Shown here piece after piece: positions 8,652-18,013 of a DNA stretch of 64,000 nt. Below the pieces are notes generated by a model. The model did not search any database. It was given only the letters and a program-made list of their open reading frames with translations, and had not been told where the DNA came from. A program made the position numbers and the translations under genes. The DNA lies in the NCBI GenBank assembly GCA_030524105.1, contig JAUNHE010000003.1, positions 186,001 through 250,000 of the forward strand. The letters are read 5' to 3'. The stretch's first letter is position 1. The number at the start of each line of letters is the position of its first letter. The DNA is from Rothia sp. (in: high G+C Gram-positive bacteria). GTDB taxonomy: Bacteria > Actinomycetota > Actinomycetes > Actinomycetales > Micrococcaceae.

Positions 8652-9065
8652 ATGGCCCTAGACCGGGACATTGCCAAGAGTGAGGGCGGACGCCTGCACC
8701 GCCTTCTGAGGCGCTGGCGTGGCTTAATGGGCCGGCACCCTTTGCTGCTACTGCTCTACCGCTGTCTGCTCACTGCCCTGGGTTTTCTGTTCATTCTGGC
8801 TGGGCTCATCATGCTGGTTACCCCGGGGCCGGGCTGGCTTTTTATTTTTTTGGGCATGGGCCTCTGGGGCACGGAGTTTCACTGGGCCCATCGGCTCAAC
8901 GTCTGGGTTAAAGCAAAAGTGCTGGCCCTCTGGTGGTCCTGGGAATCCACTAGATATAAGAAACAGCTAGCCAAAAACCAGCAGATTTGGCGCTTAAGGC
9001 CAGATCCCCAACACTACTGCCCCGATGGTCAGCACTATCATCGGGGCTCAGCCGATCATCTCTAG
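8652..9065 (+). CDS. small PGPGW-motif membrane protein
   Basis: The 137-residue protein has two adjacent hydrophobic segments joined by the signature TPGPGW, matching the family of putative PGPGW transmembrane proteins. Basic residues flank the helices. ATG at 8652 is preceded by AAAGAAAGGGG at good spacing, better than the GTG two codons earlier. It starts 18 bp after murB and is probably co-transcribed. The function of the family is unknown. The last codons lie inside a stable hairpin listed separately. Confidence 0.75.
   Translation: MALDRDIAKSEGGRLHRLLRRWRGLMGRHPLLLLLYRCLLTALGFLFILAGLIMLVTPGPGWLFIFLGMGLWGTEFHWAHRLNVWVKAKVLALWWSWESTRYKKQLAKNQQIWRLRPDPQHYCPDGQHYHRGSADHL
9019..9047 (+). 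terminator. hairpin inside the 3' end of the PGPGW gene
   Basis: GCCCCGATG pairs perfectly with CATCGGGGC around an 11-nt loop. The structure ends 18 bp before the stop codon of the host gene and lacks a U-tract. It may terminate the murB transcript before convergent gntR; this is inference. Confidence 0.35.
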
Positions 9066-9074
9066 GGGAGGGTC

Positions 9075-9488
9075 TTAGCTGTGTGGGTCCAAGCCTAACT
9101 CGTGCTGGCAAATTGCTAAGGTTTGTTGGTCCTCCAAGCCCAGCCTACGCATAGCAGCAATATAGCGACTCGTTAGTTCGTGACTTTTTTGGCTGGTTGC
9201 GTCGATAGCTGTAATAAAGCTACCGGCACGGCCGTGGGTTTCAATAGCTCCTGCCGCCTCAAGCTCCTTGTAGGCTTTAGCCACTGTATTAACGGCTAGA
9301 CCCTGGGAATGGGCCAGGGTTCGCATAGGAGGCAGACGGTCCCCGGCAACCAGCACCCCCTGGGCTCTTAAGGCAATAATTGCCCTGCGTAACTGAGAAT
9401 AGGGGGGAATGTCCGACTGCTTATCAACCGTAAAATTCAGGGGCTGGAAATCCCTTTTGTCCTGTGAACTGTGCTCTAGCTTAACCAT
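9075..9488 (-). CDS. short GntR-family transcriptional regulator (YtrA type)
   Basis: The 137-residue protein has an N-terminal winged helix typical of GntR regulators: PPYSQLRRAIIALRAQGVL, GDRLPPMRTLA and VNTVAKAYKELEAAGAI, closing with GRAGSFI. Only about 45 residues follow, which fits the YtrA subfamily with its short dimerisation tail. YtrA regulators usually control ABC transporter genes, but none adjoins it. It lies 18 bp downstream of asd and is likely the last gene of the asd operon. The effector is unknown. Confidence 0.85.
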   Translation of the reverse strand: MVKLEHSSQDKRDFQPLNFTVDKQSDIPPYSQLRRAIIALRAQGVLVAGDRLPPMRTLAHSQGLAVNTVAKAYKELEAAGAIETHGRAGSFITAIDATSQKSHELTSRYIAAMRRLGLEDQQTLAICQHELGLDPHS

Positions 9489-9506
9489 AGCTACGGGTGG
9501 TCCTTC

Positions 9507-10652
9507 TTATAGGCTGCCTGTTGCAATTTTAAGCATACGTCGCAGAGGTTCGGCTGCCCCCCACAAAAGCTGATCACCAACTGTGAATGCACTGATATAG
9601 TCCGGTCCCATGGCAAGTTTACGGATGCGACCTACCGGTATCTGCAGGGTCCCCGATACGGCCACGGGGGTTAGCTGCTCCATGCTGGCCTCACGCTGGT
9701 TGGGCACCAGCCTCACCCAGTCATTGTCTTGAGCAATAAGCTGCTCAAGGTCTGCTAAGGGAAGATCTTTGCTGAGTTTAATGGTCAGGGCCTGAGAATG
9801 GGAGCGCATGGTCGCAATTCTGACACACAGGCCCTCCATAAGCACCTGCTGGTCGGCTCCTAAATCGAGGATTTTATTAGACTCAGCGCCGGCCTTCCAC
9901 TCCTCACGAGACTGCCCCTGGCCTAGATCAGCATCAATCCAGGGAATCAAAGACCCGGCTAAGGGGACAAGAAATTCCCGGGTATCCAGTTCACCGCTGC
10001 GCTGTTTTTCCAGTACCTTCCGATCAATATCCAGGATAGCCGCGGCGGGATCCTCAAGTTCTGCGCTCACAATCCCCGATAAATCCCGAAAACCTTTAAG
10101 TACCTCACGCATATGCCGGGCACCTCCACCGGAGGCAGCCTGGTAGGTCATGCTGCTAACCCACTGCACCAGGCCGGCCTTAAAGAGCCCGCCCAAAGCC
10201 ATCAGCAGGCAGGAAACCGTGCAGTTGCCACCAATAAAATCCTTGATTCCGCTTTCTAAGCCACGATCTATTACCTGCCGGTTAATGGGATCCAGCACAA
10301 TGACGGAGCTCTGCTGCATACGCAGGGTAGAAGCGGCGTCAATCCAGATGCCATCCCATCCGGCGGCTCTGAGCTTAGAGTGTACCGCCTGGGTGTAGTC
10401 TCCACCCTGGGTGCTGACAATAATAGGATTTTCTTGCAGGCTTTTAAGATCATAAGCATCGGCAAGAAGCTGGTTGTTTTGACCAGAAACACCGGCGATT
10501 TGTGGGGCAGGCTGGCCGGCCTGGGACGTGGAATAAAAAACCGGTTTGATACCGCTAAAGTCACCTTCTTCAAGCATACGCTGCATCAGGACGGAACCGA
10601 CCATGCCCCGCCAACCAACAAAACCTACGGTATCGCCACGAGTAAAATCCAT
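9507..10652 (-). CDS. asd: aspartate-semialdehyde dehydrogenase
   Basis: Asd reduces aspartyl phosphate with NADPH on the route to lysine, diaminopimelate, threonine and methionine. The N-terminal nucleotide site [18 protein letters not shown] and the catalytic cysteine in [10 protein letters not shown] are clear, and [11 protein letters not shown] follows. The 381-residue protein is of the longer type also found in E. coli, rather than the ~345-residue type of many actinobacteria. It starts 4 bp after folA and ends 18 bp before the GntR gene. Confidence 0.93.
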   Translation of the reverse strand: MDFTRGDTVGFVGWRGMVGSVLMQRMLEEGDFSGIKPVFYSTSQAGQPAPQIAGVSGQNNQLLADAYDLKSLQENPIIVSTQGGDYTQAVHSKLRAAGWDGIWIDAASTLRMQQSSVIVLDPINRQVIDRGLESGIKDFIGGNCTVSCLLMALGGLFKAGLVQWVSSMTYQAASGGGARHMREVLKGFRDLSGIVSAELEDPAAAILDIDRKVLEKQRSGELDTREFLVPLAGSLIPWIDADLGQGQSREEWKAGAESNKILDLGADQQVLMEGLCVRIATMRSHSQALTIKLSKDLPLADLEQLIAQDNDWVRLVPNQREASMEQLTPVAVSGTLQIPVGRIRKLAMGPDYISAFTVGDQLLWGAAEPLRRMLKIATGSL

Positions 10653-10656
10653 AGTC

Positions 10657-11244
10657 TTAGTCTATCTTCCGTTGCCAGGATTCAAAACGAAATTCCAGGC
10701 TTTGCCGCGGCCTCTTGCCTGCTTGGATTTCAATCCACCCCCGGGCGCTAGTGCTGTAGGGGCCCCTGCTTACCAACTCCCAGCTGTCGTCCAGGCTGGG
10801 CGCGTAGCTGTCTCCAGCAATCCTATGGGCAAAAACCGTTCGTTCTATAGTGCTGACGCAGCCAGCAGTAACCCCCGGCAAATCCTTGCGTGTCAAGGCC
10901 TGCTCAAAGAGGCTGGCCCCACCAATAAGCCAAAGACGTTGATCGGTGAGATCGGCCCCGGCAAGAAGAGCCCGGTCTAGACTGGGGGCCCAGAGCGCCC
11001 CGTCAGCCTGAGTGAGCTGCCCAACCCTGCTGGAGACAACAATATTTTGCCTACCCGGCAGAGGGCGGAAGGCCTGCGGGAAGGAATCCCAGGTTTTACG
11101 CCCCATCAGAACGGGGCAGCCTAGGGTCAGGTCCTTAAAGTGTTTAAGATCTTCGGGGGCATACCAGGGCATGCCCCCGGCCAGGCCAATAACGGCGTTA
11201 AGAGACTGGGCCCAGATTGCAGCCAAAGAAGCAGTGTGTGCCAT
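10657..11244 (-). CDS. folA: dihydrofolate reductase
   Basis: DHFR regenerates tetrahydrofolate with NADPH. Diagnostic segments are [18 protein letters not shown] with the catalytic acidic residue, [23 protein letters not shown] and the NADPH-side [10 protein letters not shown]. The open frame extends 22 codons further into thyA, but the ATG at 11244 gives the normal [13 protein letters not shown] opening and begins 10 bp after thyA. The tail ([15 protein letters not shown]...) is longer than usual. thyA-folA pairing is typical because ThyA produces the dihydrofolate used here. Confidence 0.92.
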   Translation of the reverse strand: MAHTASLAAIWAQSLNAVIGLAGGMPWYAPEDLKHFKDLTLGCPVLMGRKTWDSFPQAFRPLPGRQNIVVSSRVGQLTQADGALWAPSLDRALLAGADLTDQRLWLIGGASLFEQALTRKDLPGVTAGCVSTIERTVFAHRIAGDSYAPSLDDSWELVSRGPYSTSARGWIEIQAGKRPRQSLEFRFESWQRKID

Positions 11245-11254
11245 ACAAAGCTGA

Positions 11255-12085
11255 CTAGACCGCGATGGGCGCTGTAATAGTGGGGTGGTGCTGGTAGTTA
11301 AGCAGCTCAAAATCCTCGTAGGTGTAGTCGGTGAGCTGAGCCTTCTGGCCGTGTACCCGTAGCTGCGGGTAAGGGTAGGCTGTGCGGGAGAGCTGCTGGC
11401 GCACCTGGTCTAGGTGGTTACTGTAAATATGGCAGTCACCTCCGGTCCACACAAAGTCACCGGCCACCATGCCCACCTGCCGGGCAATCAGTTCAGTGAG
11501 CAGGGCATAGGAGGCAATGTTAAAGGGAACCCCCAAAAACATGTCCGCTGATCGCTGGTAAAGCTGGCAGCTGAGCTCATCCGGACCATCTGAGCGGTGG
11601 CTGACATAAAACTGGAAAAGAAGGTGGCAGGGAGGCAGGGCCATGTCTTCTATTTCTGCCGGGTTCCAGGCCGTGACAATATGCCGGCGCGAATCCGGGT
11701 CTCGTTTTAAGGAATCAATAACCTGGCTAATCTGATCAATACTCTGGTGGTCGCTCCGAGGCCAGGACCGCCACTGCACCCCGTAGACCGGGCCCAGCTC
11801 ACCGTTCTCGTCGGCCCATTCGTCCCAGATGGTCACTCCCTGCTGCTGTAGCCAGGTGACGTTAGACTCACCGCGTAAAAACCAGAGCAGCTCCAGGGCT
11901 ACAGACTTAAAATGTACCCGCTTGGTTGTGATCAGCGGAAAGGACTTTCTGAGGTCGTAACGCAGCTGCCGGCCAAAAACAGAGCGGGTACCTGTGCCGG
12001 TACGGTCGGTTTTTTCTTGCCCCTGATGCAGGATCTCAGCCAGGAGGTCTTCGTAGGGGGTGGGGATTTCTGACAGCAAACTCAT
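11255..12085 (-). CDS. thyA: thymidylate synthase
   Basis: ThyA methylates dUMP with methylene-tetrahydrofolate. The active-site cysteine is in [12 protein letters not shown], and the dUMP-binding [20 protein letters not shown] and [10 protein letters not shown] segments are complete. The 276 residues are of normal length, and the C-terminal AV ending is near the usual API/AV tail. It sits between mutT1 and folA with gaps of 9 and 10 bp, in a nucleotide-metabolism operon. Confidence 0.96.
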   Translation of the reverse strand: MSLLSEIPTPYEDLLAEILHQGQEKTDRTGTGTRSVFGRQLRYDLRKSFPLITTKRVHFKSVALELLWFLRGESNVTWLQQQGVTIWDEWADENGELGPVYGVQWRSWPRSDHQSIDQISQVIDSLKRDPDSRRHIVTAWNPAEIEDMALPPCHLLFQFYVSHRSDGPDELSCQLYQRSADMFLGVPFNIASYALLTELIARQVGMVAGDFVWTGGDCHIYSNHLDQVRQQLSRTAYPYPQLRVHGQKAQLTDYTYEDFELLNYQHHPTITAPIAV

Positions 12086-12094
12086 GCAAACATC

Positions 12095-13096
12095 TTAGTC
12101 GCTAAAGGGGCGGATCTGTTCTAAGGAGATGACCTTGTCCTTGTGGCGCTGGGAGACCTGCAAGACCAGCATCTCTCCGGGGGACAAGTAGGGGTCCTGG
12201 GCAGGCAGCCAGTCTGCCAGCTCTTTGTTGGTGTGCTGGGCCAGCACCTGCAATACCGTGGGCAAGACCGGGCGGTGGGTGCACAGGGCTACCGGGTAGT
12301 CCTTATCAAACAGGGCTGCCACCACCTTAGCTGCCCGTTTAGGGTGGCGTTTATGGGCTGCCTCTGTGATGGCAGATTTTTCTTTAATGGGTACTCCCGT
12401 GTCCTTGTTGTAGCTAATGATCGTTTGCATACAACGTACCCAGGGTGAGGAATAGATGCGTTCGGGAGACCAGGCGGCCAATAGCCGGCAGACCGCTAAA
12501 GCCTGACGTTTACCGGTTGCAGCCAGGGGGCGCTCTCCTTCGGCTGCACTCCAGCTAGAGCGCGGCTTTGCCTTAGCGTGGCGGACAATAACAACCGGCC
12601 GGGTGAGCAGGTCACCCTGCTGCCAGAGTTTCTCTAAGTGTTTGAGGGGCAGCAGGTCTGAAGAATTGGTGAGCAGGCTGGCGGCCTTGCTGCTCGTGAC
12701 CCAGCGAAGCTGGTCCACTTCTTTTTTGTCGGCGCTGGGCCTGGCGTTAGCTGGCACCTGGGCTGCCCAGTAGTAGACATCCTTGCTGCCCTGCTTAACC
12801 TTGTAGTGGGTTACGGCCAGGGGCACACCCAGGCTTACTTTGAGGTTAACCTCTTCACGGACCTCGCGGATAGCAGTTTCTGCAATAGTTTCTCCGCGAT
12901 CTTGCTTACCCTTGGGCCAGGACCAGTCGTCATAGTGGGGGCGGTGAATGAGCAGCACCTCAAGCTGGTCATTCTTATAGCGCCACACGAGACAGCCGGC
13001 GGCGGTTACGTCAGCGGCGTTAGCCTGGGTGCGGGTCACTGAAAAGTTTCCGTCACGACGGTTGGCGATGTAGACCGGGGTTTTGGGCATAGTCAA
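12095..13096 (-). CDS. mutT1: Nudix hydrolase fused to histidine phosphatase (MutT1-like)
   Basis: Residues about 25-160 form a Nudix domain with the full box GKQDRGETIAETAIREVREE. Residues about 165-310 form a SixA-like histidine phosphatase with the RHAKA motif carrying the phospho-accepting histidine and a later THRP segment carrying the second histidine. This two-domain layout is that of mycobacterial MutT1, which removes 8-oxo-GTP/dGTP and dinucleotide polyphosphates from the cytoplasm. It lies between ppk and thyA on the same strand, but a 120-bp gap with a dyad separates it from ppk, so it may have its own promoter. Confidence 0.88.
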   Translation of the reverse strand: MTMPKTPVYIANRRDGNFSVTRTQANAADVTAAGCLVWRYKNDQLEVLLIHRPHYDDWSWPKGKQDRGETIAETAIREVREEVNLKVSLGVPLAVTHYKVKQGSKDVYYWAAQVPANARPSADKKEVDQLRWVTSSKAASLLTNSSDLLPLKHLEKLWQQGDLLTRPVVIVRHAKAKPRSSWSAAEGERPLAATGKRQALAVCRLLAAWSPERIYSSPWVRCMQTIISYNKDTGVPIKEKSAITEAAHKRHPKRAAKVVAALFDKDYPVALCTHRPVLPTVLQVLAQHTNKELADWLPAQDPYLSPGEMLVLQVSQRHKDKVISLEQIRPFSD

Positions 13097-13126
13097 ACCT
13101 TCGTGTTACTTATATAGGCATTAAAG

Positions 13127-13160
13127 AATATTTTGCGGGCCAAATGACCCTCAAAACATT
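13127..13160 (-). repeat. imperfect dyad between ppk and mutT1
   Basis: Arms AATATTTTGCGGG and CCCTCAAAACATT match in 11 of 13 positions around an 8-nt centre. The sequence is AT-rich for this genome and sits upstream of mutT1. It could be an attenuator after ppk or an operator; the sequence does not decide. Confidence 0.35.
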
Positions 13161-13216
13161 CTAATAAATTTCAGGCTCCACCAAAAATGCCGGGTTGTGC
13201 ATGCCTTGCACCTAGA

Positions 13217-15457
13217 CTATTTACTTTTTTTGCGTTCCCGGGAGGCAAGGTAGTAAGACTGGATGTCGACCAGGGGTTGCTGCTGATCATCGCGGTAATG
13301 CCGGACCCAGTCTCCAGCGGCATTAAGATGCCAGCTAGAGGTTTTTTCCGACATATAACGGGCAAACAAATCAAGTAAGTATTGCTTATTTCTCTCTGCT
13401 TTGATGAGAACCAGAGCTTCTACTCGGCGATCCAAGTTGCGGTGCATCATATCGGCAGAGCCAATAAAAATTTTAGGGTCTGAGCCATTATTAAAGGCAA
13501 AAACTCTGGAATGTTCTAGGAAGCGACCCAGGATAGAGCGAACCTTAATATTCTCGGATAGGCCCGCCACCCCGGGGCGCAGGGCACAGATACCCCGCAC
13601 CACCACGTTGACTTCTACCCCGGCCTGGGAAGCCCGGTAGAGGGAGTCAATAATAGCCTCGTCTACCATGGAGTTACACTTAATCTGAATCTTAGCCTGC
13701 CTGCCAGCTAACTTATGTTCGATCTCCCGATTAATACAATCAATGAGGCCCGAACGAATTGAACGCGGCGCCACCAGCAAAGATTTATAGGTAGTTTTAG
13801 GGGCGTAGCCGGAGAGCTGGTTAAAGAGACGGGATACATCCTCAGTAATCTGCTCATCGCAGGTTAGTAGACCCACATCCTCATAAAAACGAGCCGTTGC
13901 AGGATGATAGTTACCGCTACCAATATGGCAGTAACGGCGCAGGCCATCTCCTTCTTTCCGGACGACCAGAGACAGCTTGCAGTGGGTCTTTAAGCCCACG
14001 ATACCGTAGACGACATGGACACCGGCCCGCTCCAGTTTACGGGCCCACTTAATATTAGCCTCTTCATCAAAACGGGCCTTAATCTCCACCAAGGCAAGCA
14101 CCTGCTTGCCGGCCTCTGCCGCCTCAATGAGGGCGTCAACAATAGGTGAATCTCCCGAGGTGCGGTAGAGGGTCTGCTTAATAGCCATCACATGTGGATC
14201 TGCGGCGGCCTGCTCCAGGAAAGCCTGTACCGAAGTAGCAAAAGAATCGTAGGGGTGGTGCAGGAGGACGTCGTGAGAACGGGTAGCGGCAAAAACCTTA
14301 GCTGCTTTAGCGGTCTCGTTCTCATTAAGCCAACGGGAGGTATGGGCAATATGCTTGGGGTAGTGCAAGGCCGGACGGTTAGCCTTAACGATGGCGCCAA
14401 CTCCGCGCAGATCCAAGGGGGCGGGCAGCTTATAGACTTCAGACTCATCAATGCGTAGCTCAGAAATAAGCAGCTCCAAGACATGCGGATTGATGGTATC
14501 TTCTACCTCTAAACGAACCGGAGGGCCAAAGCGGCGGCGCAGAAGTTCCTTCTCCAAAGCCTGCAGGAGGTTCTCAGCGTCATCTTCTTCTACCTCAAGA
14601 TCCTCGTTGCGGGTAACCCTAAAAGCATGGTGTTCAAGAACGTCCATGCCGGGAAAGAGGGCATCCAGGTGCTGGGCAATGACGTCCTCCAGGGCTATAA
14701 ACCTGGCCTGCCGGGAGGGAGAATTAACGGCCCGGGAACCGTCTAAGGAGATCATGCGATCAATTTGGTCGGGCACCTTAAGGCGGGCAAAAAGCTCCTT
14801 ACCGCTCTGGGGGTTACGCACCACAACGGCAAGATTTAGGGAAAGCCCAGAAATATAGGGGAAGGGATGGGCAGGATCTACCGCAAGAGGAGTCAGGATA
14901 GGAAAAAGTTCATTCTCAAAATAGCTGGTTAACTTTTTTTGTGTTTCTGCTTCTACCTGGTTCCAGGACACAATTTTAATATGCTCCTGCTCTAATGCCG
15001 GTAGGAGCTGCTCATGAAAACAGGCGTGCTGACGTTGCATCTGCCGATGGGCCAGCTCAGAAATCTCTTCCATCTGTTCATCCGGTGTTAGGCCCGATGC
15101 CGAAGGAACCGCAATACCCGTAGCAATCCTACGGCGTAAGCCTGCCACCCGGACCATAAAAAACTCATCGAGGTTAGAACCTACGATGGAGAGAAAATTA
15201 AGCCGCTCAAGTAAAAAAATACTGGGGTCTTCTGCCAGTTCCAGCACCCGCGTATTAAACTCTAGCCAGCTTATCTCCCGGTCAAGAAAACGTTCAGAGC
15301 CAAAATCACCGGCTAAATGGGGCAGCTTTACCTTCTCAACGGCCTCAATACGGTCTCCCTGCGTCTGGGCCCGATCAATTTTATTAATATCTCCACCAAG
15401 GTGGTGGGGCTGCTCTTTTTGCTGGGCTTTATCCGGTGCAGCAGCTTCAGAACTCAT
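13217..15457 (-). CDS. ppk: polyphosphate kinase 1
   Basis: PPK1 makes inorganic polyphosphate from ATP through a phosphohistidine. The 746-residue protein contains the N-terminal [21 protein letters not shown] segment, [13 protein letters not shown], the active-site HHPYDSF and the two PLD-like HxK-type regions ([11 protein letters not shown] and [11 protein letters not shown]). AAAGGATCTAGG precedes the ATG. The ppk-mutT1 pairing is conserved in actinobacteria. A charged tail (SRERKKSK) ends the protein. Confidence 0.95.
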   Translation of the reverse strand: MSSEAAAPDKAQQKEQPHHLGGDINKIDRAQTQGDRIEAVEKVKLPHLAGDFGSERFLDREISWLEFNTRVLELAEDPSIFLLERLNFLSIVGSNLDEFFMVRVAGLRRRIATGIAVPSASGLTPDEQMEEISELAHRQMQRQHACFHEQLLPALEQEHIKIVSWNQVEAETQKKLTSYFENELFPILTPLAVDPAHPFPYISGLSLNLAVVVRNPQSGKELFARLKVPDQIDRMISLDGSRAVNSPSRQARFIALEDVIAQHLDALFPGMDVLEHHAFRVTRNEDLEVEEDDAENLLQALEKELLRRRFGPPVRLEVEDTINPHVLELLISELRIDESEVYKLPAPLDLRGVGAIVKANRPALHYPKHIAHTSRWLNENETAKAAKVFAATRSHDVLLHHPYDSFATSVQAFLEQAAADPHVMAIKQTLYRTSGDSPIVDALIEAAEAGKQVLALVEIKARFDEEANIKWARKLERAGVHVVYGIVGLKTHCKLSLVVRKEGDGLRRYCHIGSGNYHPATARFYEDVGLLTCDEQITEDVSRLFNQLSGYAPKTTYKSLLVAPRSIRSGLIDCINREIEHKLAGRQAKIQIKCNSMVDEAIIDSLYRASQAGVEVNVVVRGICALRPGVAGLSENIKVRSILGRFLEHSRVFAFNNGSDPKIFIGSADMMHRNLDRRVEALVLIKAERNKQYLLDLFARYMSEKTSSWHLNAAGDWVRHYRDDQQQPLVDIQSYYLASRERKKSK

Positions 15458-15513
15458 CCTAGATCCTTTCTGCGGTGTCCTCTTCCTCCATTTTAAACTA
15501 GCCTGAAGACTGA

Positions 15514-16515
15514 TTAGTCTAGAACACCTTTATACATACGGTCTATCGTGACACTGCTCCAGCCCAAAGAGGTATAAAGCCGAAAGGCTGCCTGATTTTC
15601 GGCGTCTACGTAGAGCAGCATGTTCTCTAAGGGCTCACCCGCAGGTTCTAGGCTGGCCAAATGCGCCATACCGGTCAGCATTAGAAAACGGCCTAAACCC
15701 TGCCCCTGCCAGTTGGGATCCACACCCACAACGTAGATTTCACCGAGGGTAGGCTCTTGCGGGACTACCTTAGTCCAGCAATAACCGGCTAGCTGGCCGG
15801 AGGGATCCTTAAGCAGAAAAAATCCTTGCGGGTCAAACCAGTCAGCATTCAGGCGTTCTTGTAAGTCGGCCTCGGTGAGTCCGCCCTGCTCGGGGTGGTT
15901 GGCAAAAGCGGCAGCATTACTGGCCAGCCAGGAAGCATTGTCTTGGCCGGGGGTAAAGGTAGTTAGGCTCAGCCCCGCTGCTGCTTGCTGAGCTCGCCCA
16001 GTTGCCAGCAGCTTTTCCCTGCGTTCTGGCGTCAGGCAGAACTGCATCTTGTGCAGTTCTCGCACCCGGCTGAAGCCATACTTGCTAGCCAGGTGGGTAG
16101 CACGCTGGTTGATCAGCTGGGCCTGATCCCCTTTAACCTCATGGACCCAGGCCCCGTATCTACCGGCCTGCTGGCTGCGCAGCTGCTCTACTAGCTGCTT
16201 GAGCAGCTGTGATCCCAAGCCTTGCCCCCGCCATCTGGGATAGAGAGCTCCTTCAATAAGACCGGCTTCAGTGCCCCGGGGGTAGAAAGCCACAAAGGCC
16301 CCTAAGAGCTGGCCGCGCTGCCGGGCAAGAACCAGCCTATAAGCCCTATCGGTCTGATCTAACTGCTGATGCAGGCTAAGCAGGGTCTGCTCAGAAAAAG
16401 GACTGCTGCCCTCACACACGGTCAGTTCACGGCTCATGCTGACAAGATCAGCTAAGTCTTCCCGGCTAATAACTGAGCTGCTACTTATCTTGCTTTCGGG
16501 AAAATTATTTTTCAC
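15514..16515 (-). CDS. mshD: mycothiol synthase (tandem GNAT acetyltransferase)
   Basis: MshD acetylates Cys-GlcN-Ins, the last step of mycothiol synthesis. Two GNAT domains are visible: the N-terminal one with [14 protein letters not shown] and the C-terminal, catalytic one with [17 protein letters not shown] and [14 protein letters not shown] chose the GTG at 16515 because TAAGG lies 8 nt upstream and the resulting 333 residues are near the ~315 of the M. tuberculosis protein. The longer open frame to 16614 only translates the 56-bp repeat and is not expected to be coding. In M. tuberculosis mshD directly follows the GlnR-type gene Rv0818; here an insert of about 530 bp lies between them. 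Confidence 0.92.
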   Translation of the reverse strand: MKNNFPESKISSSSVISREDLADLVSMSRELTVCEGSSPFSEQTLLSLHQQLDQTDRAYRLVLARQRGQLLGAFVAFYPRGTEAGLIEGALYPRWRGQGLGSQLLKQLVEQLRSQQAGRYGAWVHEVKGDQAQLINQRATHLASKYGFSRVRELHKMQFCLTPERREKLLATGRAQQAAAGLSLTTFTPGQDNASWLASNAAAFANHPEQGGLTEADLQERLNADWFDPQGFFLLKDPSGQLAGYCWTKVVPQEPTLGEIYVVGVDPNWQGQGLGRFLMLTGMAHLASLEPAGEPLENMLLYVDAENQAAFRLYTSLGWSSVTIDRMYKGVLD

Positions 16516-16516
16516 G

Positions 16517-16572
16517 AACACTGCCTTACCTGTGCGGATCCTAGCAACCTTAACCCTACCGGGTCCGCGACG
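16517..16572. repeat. 56-bp direct repeat, copy 1
   Basis: Identical over 56 bp to 17047-17102. On the minus strand it carries the ribosome-binding site of mshD, whose start codon lies 2 bp beyond the repeat. It also holds a second copy of the last codons and stop of the neighbouring regulator gene. The copies are exactly 530 bp apart. Confidence 0.95.
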
Positions 16573-16680
16573 GAGACAGTCGGAACCGTCAGGAGTATCC
16601 AGAAATTCATGCAAAGTCGCTAATAAGCCGTCTGAAACCCGTAGAGGGTCGGGGAGCCTGCCTGGAGCTTAACCAGGGTA

Positions 16681-16914
16681 TTACGGTTTTCCTGCTCTAA
16701 CGGCTTTGTTTACTCCTCCCATAATCCCTCCGACAACCACCGCACCGACTGCCCATAGCACTCCAAACTCCACCAAAGCGTATCCAAACTCCTTACCTGA
16801 GCCCCATGCTTCCAGGGGCTGCGTAGCCAGGTAGGCGATAGCCAAGGCTATTCCTAACGACAAAGCAACTATTGTTGAGGTTTTAGCCGCGATGAGAGTT
16901 CTTCCTTGAACCAT
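16681..16914 (-). CDS. 77-residue two-helix membrane peptide, unknown
   Basis: I do not recognise this protein. It begins with a basic stretch, has a hydrophobic helix at about residues 13-31, a short polar loop with Trp (EAWGSGKEFGY) and a second helix at about 48-66 containing glycine-rich VVVGGIMGG, then a basic tail (NKAVRAGKP). GAAAGGTAAG lies upstream of the ATG. It is the only ORF in the segment bracketed by the 56-bp repeats, and its upstream region is AT-rich with a short direct repeat. A small bacteriocin, immunity peptide or holin-like protein is possible on size and hydropathy, but nothing in the sequence proves any of these. Confidence 0.55.
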   Translation of the reverse strand: MVQGRTLIAAKTSTIVALSLGIALAIAYLATQPLEAWGSGKEFGYALVEFGVLWAVGAVVVGGIMGGVNKAVRAGKP

Positions 16915-16967
16915 GATGTTCTTACCTTTCGTGACTTTTGCAAGGAACGATTGTTGGGAACATTAGG

Positions 16968-17008
16968 AGTCTACTTTTTAATTATTTAAAAGGCAAGTCT
17001 ACTTCTTA
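16968..17008 (-). promoter_or_regulatory. AT-rich direct repeats upstream of the 77-residue ORF
   Basis: AGTCTACTTTTTA (16968-16980) recurs as AGTCTACTTCTTA (16996-17008), 12 of 13 bases matching, 28 bp apart, with AT-rich DNA between. The position fits a promoter with a duplicated regulator site; the regulator is unknown. Confidence 0.35.
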
Positions 17009-17016
17009 AATATCTA

Positions 17017-17043
17017 GTTGCCGCTGGAAAAGCCAGGGGCAAC
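17017..17043 (-). terminator. hairpin after the GlnR-like gene
   Basis: GTTGCC/GGCAAC and CTGG/CCAG form an almost continuous stem with one G-G mismatch and a 5-nt loop. It follows copy 2 of the 56-bp repeat downstream of the regulator stop and would separate the regulator from the inserted ORF. Confidence 0.5.
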
Positions 17044-17046
17044 TGA

Positions 17047-17102
17047 AACACTGCCTTACCTGTGCGGATCCTAGCAACCTTAACCCTACCGGGTCCGCGA
17101 CG
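17047..17102. repeat. 56-bp direct repeat, copy 2
   Basis: Identical to 16517-16572. This copy contains the real last five codons and TAG stop (17086-17088) of the regulator gene, plus an unused copy of the mshD leader and ribosome site. Confidence 0.95.
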
Positions 17103-17790
17103 AGTCAGACGAGGACTCTTCCTTAACGCTATTAAAGCTATAACCAACATTACGGACGGTGCCAATCAGCTGCTCATATTCGTTGCCCAGTTTAGAACGA
17201 AGCCGCCGCACGTGCACATCAACCGTGCGGGTACCCCCGTAGTAGTCATAACCCCAGACCTCTGCCAGTAGTTGAGCCCGGGTAAAGACCCGGCCCGGGT
17301 GCTGAGCTAAAAACTTAAGGAGCTCAAACTCCTTATAGGTTAGGTTAAGCGGACTGCCGTCTAACCGGGCCGTGTAGGAAGCCTCATCAATAAGAATTGC
17401 CCCACTACGAATAAGCCGTTCATCCTCCACCTGACCAGCATAGGCGGTGCTCAGTAGCCTAATCCTGGCTTCAAGTTCTGCCGGCCCAGCTGAACTAAGA
17501 ATAATGTCATCAACCAACCAAGTTGCAGCTACTGCCGCTAAGCCGCCTTCAGTCAGGGCCAGCAGTATAGGAGTCGGTGAACCCGTGGCTTTAAGGAGCT
17601 GGGCAGTATTACGGGCCTGCACCAGCTGGGCAGAACCGTCAAGAATAACCAGATCTACCCGGAGGTTTTCTAAGGTTTTGAGGTTGCTAGCTAAGGGAAA
17701 GAAACTGACCCGGTAGCTGAGTAACTCCAGAGCGGGTAAAGGGGAGAACTGCTGATCAGCATCATCAGATAAGAGGGCTATATGTAACAC
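17086..17790 (-). CDS. glnR: GlnR/OmpR-type winged-helix response regulator (Rv0818-like)
   Basis: The 234-residue protein has a receiver-like N-terminal half (VDLVILDGSAQLVQAR, ALTEGGLAAVAATWLVDDI) and a winged-helix DNA-binding C-terminal half (LTYKEFELLKFLAQHPGRVF, VWGYDYYGGTRTVDVHVRRL). The N-terminal pattern and the adjacent mshD match the Rv0818/GlnR group, which controls nitrogen genes and lacks a normal phosphorylation pocket. No sensor kinase is adjacent, which fits. I chose the GTG at 17790; further in-frame starts exist up to 17889. Which genes it controls here is unknown, but nitrate genes lie in the same window. Confidence 0.82.
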   Translation of the reverse strand: MLHIALLSDDADQQFSPLPALELLSYRVSFFPLASNLKTLENLRVDLVILDGSAQLVQARNTAQLLKATGSPTPILLALTEGGLAAVAATWLVDDIILSSAGPAELEARIRLLSTAYAGQVEDERLIRSGAILIDEASYTARLDGSPLNLTYKEFELLKFLAQHPGRVFTRAQLLAEVWGYDYYGGTRTVDVHVRRLRSKLGNEYEQLIGTVRNVGYSFNSVKEESSSDSSRTR

Positions 17791-18013
17791 GGTTGAGACC
17801 ACCCCATTCTGACCTACGGTTGGATTAAGACAAGGCGCACAAGCTCCCACCAGAGAGTTTAGTCGCAAGGCAGAGCTCAGCAGCAGCATAAAACGTAAGT
17901 CAGCCGAGTGGTTAACTCTGTCTCATCAGAAAAGATAAGGGGGATGAGCTAGCTGCTCTTGTCTTGGTGGGTTAGTCTCTACTGTGGGACCTATAAAAGA
18001 TGAAAGGGGCTGC

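Noticed and set aside
16516-16614. N-terminal extension of MshD
   Set aside because: The extra residues are translated from the 56-bp repeat and are not like MshD; the ribosome site supports the start at 16515.
16517-17102. CRISPR array from the 56-bp repeats
   Set aside because: There are only two copies, they are 530 bp apart, and no cas genes are present.
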